Shown here one piece after another: positions 58,346 through 64,000 of a DNA stretch of 64,000 nucleotides. Positions within the stretch are counted from its first letter, which is position 1, and each line of letters starts with the position of its first letter. Below the pieces are notes generated by a model. It was not told where the DNA came from, made no database searches, and worked only from the letters and a program-made list of their open reading frames with translations. A program made the translations under genes and the position numbers. Source of the DNA: JAVBMP01 sp031552195 (GTDB lineage: Bacteria; Desulfobacterota; Desulfovibrionia; Desulfovibrionales; Desulfovibrionaceae); the NCBI GenBank assembly GCA_031552195.1, contig JAVBMT010000001.1, positions 1-64,000 on the forward strand, written 5' to 3'.

Positions 58346-58723
58346 TCAGGTTACGATGACTACGGCGGCGGCGGTTTCCCGGCTGTGAGTAATGGAAATG
58401 TCCGCCTTTTTCCCGCCTATTTCAATGAGGCGCGCCAGCGCCTTGTTGTGGAAAGATAGTTCCGGTTTGCCGGAAGGGGCGTTCCGCACGCAGAAGTCGG
58501 CAAAGCCAATGCCGCTGCTCATGCCTGTGCCCAGGGCCTTGGCGGCGGCCTCTTTAGCCGCGAAACGCGAAGCCAGGAAAATGTCATGCCCGCCGCGCAG
58601 GGCGCTGAAGCTTTCCGCCTCCGCCGGGTGCAGAACGCGGCGGGTGAAGGTTTCGCCAAACCGCTCCCAGGAGCGGCGCACGCGGGAAATTTCGATTACG
58701 TCAAGTCCAAGTCCGATCAGCAT
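58346..58723 (-). CDS. acpS: Holo-[acyl-carrier-protein] synthase
   Basis: AcpS adds phosphopantetheine to apo-ACP. The 125-residue protein has GLDVIEISRVRR (Asp metal ligand), RFAAKEAAAKALGTG (Glu-Lys catalytic motif), and ISITHSRETAAAVVIV. It is in a unit with nnr and lies 104 bases after trkH; no clear promoter or terminator is visible there. Confidence 0.96.
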   Translation of the reverse strand: MLIGLGLDVIEISRVRRSWERFGETFTRRVLHPAEAESFSALRGGHDIFLASRFAAKEAAAKALGTGMSSGIGFADFCVRNAPSGKPELSFHNKALARLIEIGGKKADISITHSRETAAAVVIVT

Positions 58724-58827
58724 ATGTAATCCGGCGCCGGCTGCGGCGTTTTAACTTTTCTTGAAAGATAAGGGGAACACCGCATTTCATCAACCGTTAA
58801 TGAGCGCGGAGGGCGGAGTATTCCAAA

Positions 58828-60279
58828 TTATTTACGCCAGAATTCCGGAATAAGCAAAATGAAGATAGTGTAAATTTCCAGGCGGCCCAGCAGCATTGCG
58901 GCTGAAAGCACCAATTTGGCGGCGGCGGGCAGGGCCGCGTAGTTGCCGGCCGGACCAAGCGAGCCGAAAGCCGGTCCGACGTTGCCAAGGCAGGACAGAA
59001 CGCCGGAAAAAGCTTCGGCCACGCTGACGCCGCAGAAGCACAGCAAAAGGCCGCAGAGGGCCAGCACCAGCATATATAGGATGAAGAAGGCCAAAACTCC
59101 GGTTATGACGTCGCGCTGGGCCGCCGCCCCGTCCATTTTGACCGTGTGCACCGTCCGGGGGTGCACCAGGCGGAACAGCTCATGATAGGCCGTTTTGAAC
59201 AGCAGAACGATGCGCGTGACCTTTATGCCTCCGGCGGTGGACCCGGCGCAGCCGCCCACGAAAAACAGCAGCAAAATCACGGCTTGCGCCGTTGGAGCCC
59301 AGAGAAGGTAGTCTGCGGTGGCGTAACCGGTGGTGGTAATGATGGAAAGCGCCTGAAACGCCGAATGGCGCAGGCTTTCTTCAAGCCCGCCGTAGTCCTT
59401 CCCGTATACGCTGGCCGCGATTGCGAGGGTGGAAATCAGGCATATGGCCAGGTACCATTTAAATTCCACGCTTTTTCCGTATGAGGCGGGAGAACCGCGC
59501 AGGGCTTTGTAATGCAGGCTGAAATTCACCCCGGCGACGAACATGAAAAGGGTGATCGTCCACTGGATGTAAGGGGAATTATAATGCCCGACGGAGGCGT
59601 TCTTGGTTGAAAAGCCGCCGGTTGCCAGGGTTGCGAAGGTGTGTGCCAGCGAGTCGAAAAAGTCCATGCCGCCCAGCAGGAGCAAAATGCAGAGCAGGGC
59701 GGTAAGAAGTCCGTATACCAGCCACAGGGTCATGGCCGTGTCGTGCAGGCGGGGGTGAAGTTTGTCGGCGGTCGGGCTGGCCAGCTCCGCCTTGTACATG
59801 CTCATTCCGCCAACCCCGAGGTAGGGCAGAACGGCGATGGAAAACAGGATGATGCCCATTCCGCCCAGCCAGTGGGTCAGGGCGCGCCACATAAGCAGCC
59901 CTTTGGGCAGGGCTTCAATGTCGGTTAAAATGCTTGCGCCGGTAGTGGTGAAACCGGAAACGGATTCAAAAAAGGCGTCAACGAAACCGGGCAGGCAGCC
60001 GGAGAAGAAATAGGGCAAGGCGCCGGACAGGCCGCAGACCAGCCAGCCGAAAGCGACGATGGCTATGCCCTCGCGGTGGTTAAGGACGAACGCGCTTTTA
60101 GGGGAACGGAAGGCCAGGGCCGCGGCCCCGCCAACGGCCAGGGTGAGAACTATGGACCAGGCCAGGGGCGCGGTTGAGGCATCGTTGTAGTAAAGCGCGA
60201 AGCCCAGGGGCATGAGCATGGTAAGGCCCGTGCAGCAAAGCAGCATGCCGAGAACATGAAAAATCACCTTAAGACGCAT
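58828..60279 (-). CDS. trkH: Trk potassium uptake channel subunit TrkH
   Basis: TrkH is the K+-conducting membrane subunit. The 483-residue protein has about ten hydrophobic segments in four pore-type repeats, with SVSGFTTTGASIL, TFATLATGGFSTKN, ALSIITTTGYATADY, and LSCLGNVGPAFGSLGP as the four selectivity-filter regions, of which the TTTGAS/TTGY segments are the most family-like. It begins 7 bases after the trkA stop and would assemble with the TrkA ring. Confidence 0.95.
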   Translation of the reverse strand: MRLKVIFHVLGMLLCCTGLTMLMPLGFALYYNDASTAPLAWSIVLTLAVGGAAALAFRSPKSAFVLNHREGIAIVAFGWLVCGLSGALPYFFSGCLPGFVDAFFESVSGFTTTGASILTDIEALPKGLLMWRALTHWLGGMGIILFSIAVLPYLGVGGMSMYKAELASPTADKLHPRLHDTAMTLWLVYGLLTALLCILLLLGGMDFFDSLAHTFATLATGGFSTKNASVGHYNSPYIQWTITLFMFVAGVNFSLHYKALRGSPASYGKSVEFKWYLAICLISTLAIAASVYGKDYGGLEESLRHSAFQALSIITTTGYATADYLLWAPTAQAVILLLFFVGGCAGSTAGGIKVTRIVLLFKTAYHELFRLVHPRTVHTVKMDGAAAQRDVITGVLAFFILYMLVLALCGLLLCFCGVSVAEAFSGVLSCLGNVGPAFGSLGPAGNYAALPAAAKLVLSAAMLLGRLEIYTIFILLIPEFWRK

Positions 60280-60286
60280 AGCGTTC

Positions 60287-61732
60287 TCACATATCGGGCG
60301 GGGTCAGGCATTTCATAAGGTTTTTCAGGCTGCCCGCGCGCGCGAAAACGGTAAGCCGGTCTCCAGGGCGTATTAAGGTGTCGCCTTTGGGTATGGCGAG
60401 CTCGTTGCCGCGCAGCAGGGCCAGAATGGCCGCGTCTTTCGGCAGCCCTGCCCCGGAAAGGGGGCTGAGGGTAATCGGGGAATTTTCCGGAACCACAATT
60501 TCAAAGGCTTCGGCCTCGTCTTCCCGGATGGGAATGACGGAAAGCACATGATCGGCGCGGACGAATTTCAGGATGCTGTTTATGGTGGAAAGGCGCGGGC
60601 TTATGCAGTGGTCAATTCCCAGGGCGCGGGCCAGCGGCAGGTAGGCGGAATTGTTTATGCGCGTGATCGTGCGCAGCCCTCCGTGCTTGCCGTTCCCGCC
60701 GGAGCTTTCCTTTTCGGCGCTTAGCGAGCGCGCCAGCAGGCAGATAAGCACGTTTGTCTCTTCGCTTCCCGTCATGGCCACCACAACGTCCATGGCGCTG
60801 GCGTTTTCCTCGCGCAGCACGTCCTGCCTGGTTCCGTCGCCGTGCAGCACCACGCTGCTGGAAAGGCGTTCCGATAAAAAGCGGCAACGTTCAAGGTTTT
60901 TTTCCAGAAGTTTGACGTGGTACCCCTGGGTTTCAAGTTTCAACGCCAGGTTCATGCCCATCTCTCCGCCGCCGATAATGAAGATGTTGCGCGTTAGGCT
61001 GAGGCTGGGGTTGGTCGTGCGGCGCACGGCCGGAACGGCGCTTTCCGTGCAGGCGAAATAGGCCACGTCGCCCGCCTGCAGCACGTCCGATCCGCTCGGG
61101 ATGATCAGGTCTGTTCCCCGCACCAGCGCGGCCACCCGCACGTCCGGCTCGTCCATGATGACGCTGAAGTTGGTGAGCGGGCGGCCCAAAAGCGGCCCTT
61201 CGATCATGCGCACGCCAATGAGTTTGAGCCGTCTGTCGGCGAATTCGCTGTATTCTACGGCGCCGGGAAAGGCGATCAGCCTGCTGACGGCCTCAACCAT
61301 GGCCACGGCCGGGTTGATGAGCATGTTCAGTTTCAGCTGTTCATTGGGGTGCCGCTCAAAAAAGGAAGTGTAGTCCTCGTTGCGCAGGCGGGCTATTTTC
61401 ACGGCATCCGGCGCGAGCTGCGCGGCGAAAAAGCAGGCCAGCAGATTGTCCTCGTCACTGTCGGTCACCGCAAGTACAAGATTGGCCCGGCCTATCTGGG
61501 CTTGCTGTAAAACGGAGGGACTGCATCCTGACCCCTGCAAGGTTTGAACGTCAAGCGAGTCCGTCAGGCGGCGCAAGGCTTCCGGGTTGGTATCCACAAC
61601 CGTTACCTGTCGGCTTTCTTCGGCCAGGCGCGCGGCCACATGGAAGCCGACCTCGCCGGCGCCGATGATAACGGCATATTGATGCTGCTGGTTTTTCGAT
61701 TTTTTCAGAAAGGGAAACTTGCGGCCGGGCAT
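60287..61732 (-). CDS. trkA: Trk system regulatory subunit TrkA
   Basis: TrkA is the cytoplasmic NAD/nucleotide-binding gating ring for TrkH. The 481-residue product contains two RCK units: RCK-N YAVIIGAGEVGFHVAARLAEESRQVTVVDTN with RCK-C to about 235, and a second from NIFIIGGGEMGMNLALKLETQGYHVKLLEKN with C-terminal RCK-C. Nucleotide sites GxGxxG are intact in both. Its start ATG is 51 bases from the rpsT terminator, and its operon continues with trkH. Confidence 0.95.
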   Translation of the reverse strand: MPGRKFPFLKKSKNQQHQYAVIIGAGEVGFHVAARLAEESRQVTVVDTNPEALRRLTDSLDVQTLQGSGCSPSVLQQAQIGRANLVLAVTDSDEDNLLACFFAAQLAPDAVKIARLRNEDYTSFFERHPNEQLKLNMLINPAVAMVEAVSRLIAFPGAVEYSEFADRRLKLIGVRMIEGPLLGRPLTNFSVIMDEPDVRVAALVRGTDLIIPSGSDVLQAGDVAYFACTESAVPAVRRTTNPSLSLTRNIFIIGGGEMGMNLALKLETQGYHVKLLEKNLERCRFLSERLSSSVVLHGDGTRQDVLREENASAMDVVVAMTGSEETNVLICLLARSLSAEKESSGGNGKHGGLRTITRINNSAYLPLARALGIDHCISPRLSTINSILKFVRADHVLSVIPIREDEAEAFEIVVPENSPITLSPLSGAGLPKDAAILALLRGNELAIPKGDTLIRPGDRLTVFARAGSLKNLMKCLTPPDM

Positions 61733-61782
61733 GGCGGTTGCCTTGTTGTTATGATGTTAGGCCGGCGGAAAATTTGAACGGC

Positions 61783-61835
61783 AAAAAGCAACAGTGAAAT
61801 CAGCGGCTCTTAATTGCCGTTGGAATCACTGTTGC
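61783..61835 (-). terminator. Terminator of rpsT
   Basis: On the minus strand GCAACAGTGA (61826-61835) pairs with TCACTGTTGC (61788-61797), with an inner CGGC/GCCG stem, and is followed by TTTTTGCC (from 61787). It lies 52 bases past the rpsT stop. Confidence 0.8.
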
Positions 61836-61886
61836 CTCAAGTTTGGCGCAGGGCTCATGCATGCCCCCGTATGCCGGATAGGTTTG

Positions 61887-62153
61887 TTAATTGCCGAGGC
61901 TGTTAACGGCCTTGCTGAGGCGGGAAATTTTGCGCGCGGCCTGCTTCCAGTGGATGGAGCCCTTGGTGGCGGCTTTGTCCAGCACGGAAGTGGCCTTTAC
62001 AAGAGCCTGACCGGCGGCCTCGGTGTCTTTAGCCTGAATGGCGGCGCGTACAGCCTTCACGGAATTTTTGACGCGGCTGCGGGCGGCGCGGTTGCGGGCG
62101 GCGCGGGCAAGGCTCTGCTTGTGTCTCTTGATAGCGGATTTATGGTTAGCCAA
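61887..62153 (-). CDS. rpsT: 30S ribosomal protein S20, TTG start
   Basis: S20 binds 16S rRNA early in 30S assembly. The 88 residues start MANHKSAIKRHKQSLARAARNRAARSRVKNSVK. The start codon is TTG at 62153, because GGAGG lies 5 bases upstream and the conserved ANHKSAIKR follows; an upstream TTG in frame lacks this. It is monocistronic, between its own promoter (62209-62237) and terminator (61783-61835). Confidence 0.96.
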   Translation of the reverse strand: MANHKSAIKRHKQSLARAARNRAARSRVKNSVKAVRAAIQAKDTEAAGQALVKATSVLDKAATKGSIHWKQAARKISRLSKAVNSLGN

Positions 62154-62208
62154 GGTGTCCTCCAAAAAAACTTATATATTGGTACGATCATTCATGTCTG
62201 AACTGGAA

Positions 62209-62237
62209 CTTTTAATGGATTGGAAAATCCTTGTCAA
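62209..62237 (-). promoter_or_regulatory. Promoter of rpsT
   Basis: TTGACA (62232-62237) and TAAAAG (62209-62214) on the minus strand are 17 bases apart, about 56 bases before the TTG start codon. The consensus -35 makes it the clearest sigma-70-type promoter in the window. Confidence 0.65.
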
Positions 62238-62303
62238 GCAAATAAGCTGAATTGGGCCAGGTCTTACGGCGGAGCCGCGCGTGGAGGCGTTTCGGGCGGC
62301 GCG

Positions 62304-63374
62304 TCAAAGAATTTCCGCCCCGTCTTCGGTTACCAGCGCCATGTACTCCCAGCGGATGCCGCCCCATTCAGGGTAATACAGCCCCGGTTCGACCGTCATG
62401 ACCATGCCGGGTTTAAGCACGGTGTGGTTGCGCGGGTTGAAGCTTGCCGGTTCATGCGTTTGCAGGCCTATGCCGTGGCCCAGTCCATGGGTGAAACGCG
62501 CGGCCACCCCTTGCGAGTCAAGGTAGTCCCAGGCCGTTTTGTAGACATCGCTGCACACGGCTCCCGGCTTTATCGCGGCAATGGCCCTTCTCTGGGCTTC
62601 GCGCACCTGGTCCATGGCCTTCATGAATTCCGGAGACGGAGCGTTGCCTACCCAGAAAGTTCTGGTCTGGTCGGAGCAGTAATCGTGCAGGCGGCAGCCG
62701 GTGTCGATAAGCACGCAGCAGTTGTCCGTAACCGCCGTATCGCCGGCCAGGGCGTGGGGCAGGGCGGCGTTGGGGCCGATGCCCACAATGCTGGTGAAAG
62801 AGAGTCCGTCAGCGCCGTTGTTGCGGAAAAACTGCTCGATATCCCAGGAAATCTGTTTTTCGGTGCGCCCGCCTTGCAGAACGCCTGGTATCCAGTCCAT
62901 AAGCTTATGGTTAAGGGCGCAAGAGGCGCGCATCAGGCGGCATTCTTCCGCGTCTTTGACAATGCGCAATTCTTCAACCAGTCCGTCCGCCCTGCGCATT
63001 TCAAGGCCAGGAGATATTTTATCATAAAAGTCAAGGCTGACGCAGGCGGCCTCAAAACCTAAAGCCCCTTTGACCTCTTTGCGCAACAGGCCGTTTATCT
63101 GCTCTCCGCCGTCCCCGGAATAAATGAAAATACGTTCATTGTCCCAAAGGCGCTTGGCCGCGTCGTCGTAGCGCGGATCGGTGCAGAGCCAGTCCGCCCC
63201 GTCGGCGGTGACCACAAGGCAGCCGGAGCTTTCGTTGGTCTGGTGGTCGTGCAGTTCAAAGCCGCTTAAATAATAGCGGTTGGCGTCAAGCGTGATCAAA
63301 ATGGCGCCAAGCCCGCGCGCGCGCAGTTCCAGGCGCAGCTTTTCGCGGCGGGAGTCGTAGGTTTGTTTGTCCAA
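62304..63374 (-). CDS. M24 family aminopeptidase (Xaa-Pro type)
   Basis: The 356-residue protein has the creatinase/prolidase N-domain (1-125) and pita-bread M24 domain (about 130-350). Metal ligands appear as VLIDTGCRL (Asp), SDQTRTF (Asp), HGLGHGIGLQTHE (His), MTVEPGLY (Glu), and GIRWEYMALV (last Glu; most relatives have GIRIED). It would release N-terminal residues ahead of proline in the cytoplasm. It has a likely own promoter (63504-63532). Confidence 0.92.
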   Translation of the reverse strand: MDKQTYDSRREKLRLELRARGLGAILITLDANRYYLSGFELHDHQTNESSGCLVVTADGADWLCTDPRYDDAAKRLWDNERIFIYSGDGGEQINGLLRKEVKGALGFEAACVSLDFYDKISPGLEMRRADGLVEELRIVKDAEECRLMRASCALNHKLMDWIPGVLQGGRTEKQISWDIEQFFRNNGADGLSFTSIVGIGPNAALPHALAGDTAVTDNCCVLIDTGCRLHDYCSDQTRTFWVGNAPSPEFMKAMDQVREAQRRAIAAIKPGAVCSDVYKTAWDYLDSQGVAARFTHGLGHGIGLQTHEPASFNPRNHTVLKPGMVMTVEPGLYYPEWGGIRWEYMALVTEDGAEIL

Positions 63375-63503
63375 GGCCGTCCTCCTGCTTTCCGGTTTTT
63401 AAGGCGGCGTCGCAAAAAACGCCTCTGGTCAGGTTTTGCGCCTTAATCGCTAAAAAAGCAACAGGAGAATGAGGCGGGCGTTTACGGTTTTTCAACTCGG
63501 AAC

Positions 63504-63532
63504 AGTATATCGCCAAGGCTGTTCAGCGTGAA
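63504..63532 (-). promoter_or_regulatory. Candidate promoter of the M24 peptidase gene
   Basis: TTCACG (63527-63532) and TATACT (63504-63509) on the minus strand are 17 bases apart, 130 bases before the start codon. Confidence 0.45.
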
Positions 63533-63585
63533 AGGGATGAATATAATTGGCTAAAAAAAAGAAAAGTATGTTTTACCGAATTTGC

Positions 63586-63614
63586 TTGTACTTTCAACAG
63601 GTAAGACATATATT
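63586..63614 (+). promoter_or_regulatory. Candidate promoter of mutM
   Basis: TTGTAC (63586-63591) and TATATT (63609-63614) are separated by 17 bases, 91 bases before the mutM ATG. Confidence 0.5.
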
Positions 63615-63704
63615 ACACGAAAAATAACGTTCTGCGGGGCAGGACGCCGACGATTGAAGCCCGCGGAAAATACGGGCGAAAACATATGGATGGAACTCTC
63701 CGCT

Positions 63705-64000
63705 ATGCCGGAATTGCCAGAAGTTGAAACTATCGCCAGAACTCTGGCCCCCCAGGTTGAAGGGAAATTTTTATCCGGCTGCGAGGTTTTGCGGGAACGC
63801 TCCTTGCAGGCCGGAAACGAGCTTTTGCCCTTGCTTCACGGCGCAAAGGCGGTAAAGGTGCGCCGCCGGGCCAAGCTGTTGCTGCTTGATGTTGAAGACC
63901 AGGCTGGAGCGCCGCTGCTGATGGCCTTTCATCTCAAAATGACCGGCAAGGTTTTCGTTCACCCGGCCGGAACCCTTCCGCACAAACACACCAAACTGGT
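63705..64000 (+). CDS. mutM: Formamidopyrimidine-DNA glycosylase, 3'-truncated by window edge
   Basis: MutM removes 8-oxoguanine and other oxidised purines and has AP lyase activity. The first 98 residues are visible. They start MPELPEVETIARTLAPQVEG, in which P2 is the catalytic amine and E3 and E6 are conserved, followed by RRRAKLLLLDVE (K57-type region) and LMAFHLKMTGKVFVHP (H-x-KMTG). The C-terminal zinc finger lies outside the window. The promoter at 63586-63614 is upstream. Confidence 0.94.
   Translation, partial: MPELPEVETIARTLAPQVEGKFLSGCEVLRERSLQAGNELLPLLHGAKAVKVRRRAKLLLLDVEDQAGAPLLMAFHLKMTGKVFVHPAGTLPHKHTKL

Larger units (their letters stand above)
63375..63704. other. Divergent intergenic region between M24 peptidase and mutM
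   Basis: No gene is seen in these 330 bases. They hold promoters in both directions (63504-63532 leftward, 63586-63614 rightward) and an inverted repeat GAACAG-N13-CTGTTC (63500-63524) overlapping the leftward -10 region. Confidence 0.5.

Noticed and set aside
1..64000. CRISPR arrays, IS transposases, prophage genes and defence islands
   Set aside because: No regularly spaced direct repeats, transposase motifs or phage genes were seen. The only repeats are the short interspersed palindromes.

Overview
The window is about 64 kb of moderately GC-rich bacterial chromosome, most likely from a Desulfovibrionaceae member (Desulfovibrio, Bilophila or Mailhella-like, order Desulfovibrionales). Supporting signs are an electron-bifurcating NfnAB pair, an adenosylcobalamin-dependent class II ribonucleotide reductase (NrdJ), a CofD-like protein of the type seen in that family, a consensus sigma-54 promoter, Trk potassium uptake, an O-antigen-type envelope module and a secreted RTX adhesin. 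The genus is an inference from protein family content; no 16S gene is present.

Layout. 1-4.1 kb: 3' part of a very large type I-secreted RTX adhesin containing a von Willebrand A domain, ending at a strong terminator. 4.1-6.5 kb: composite of short interspersed repeats, then a leftward unit of threonine aldolase, a lipoprotein and PurE. 6.8-10.9 kb: HD-domain protein, NrdJ and a polytopic membrane protein. 11.0-17.5 kb: Maf, a SpoU-type rRNA methyltransferase, a lytic transglycosylase with three LysM repeats, a GT9 glycosyltransferase, and two unrecognised genes behind a consensus sigma-54 promoter. 17.5-21.2 kb: CofD-like protein, acyl-CoA synthetase and an XRE-cupin regulator. 21.5-23.9 kb: a chemoreceptor. 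24.1-38.6 kb: the S10-spc-alpha ribosomal protein superoperon, all leftward, from rpsJ to rplQ and including secY, map and rpoA. 39.4-43.9 kb: rightward MobB-like protein, NfnA-NfnB, and an NADP-type zinc secondary alcohol dehydrogenase. 44.0-61.7 kb: a long leftward run (reading right to left: trkA-trkH, acpS, nnr, tsaE, lysC, cimA, an ARMT1-like protein, then an envelope module of GT2, small membrane protein, TVP38 family, two MFS carriers, O-antigen ligase and GT4) that ends just upstream of tRNA-Met. 61.8-64 kb: rpsT, an M24 peptidase, and the start of mutM.

How the parts relate. The ribosomal block is ordinary but has a likely internal promoter ahead of rpmJ, two independent candidate promoters ahead of rpsJ, and TTG starts decided by ribosome-binding sites in rpsN (and also in rpsT elsewhere). 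The redox block links ferredoxin/NAD(H)/NADP(H) interconversion (Nfn) to an NADPH-type alcohol dehydrogenase and carries a TGTGA-N6-TCACT palindrome that would suit Rex or a CRP/FNR protein. lysC and cimA supply the aspartate-family and citramalate-isoleucine pathways.

I see no wholly new defence or mobile system. The best leads are: the sigma-54-driven two-gene unit of unknown function at 16.3-17.3 kb; the ARMT1-like protein coupled to cimA; the lone CofD-like protein with a start-proximal hairpin; the envelope module with a LAB_N-like mini-protein and two related MFS carriers; and a family of short palindromic repeats, two copies of which supply the stop codons of neighbouring genes.
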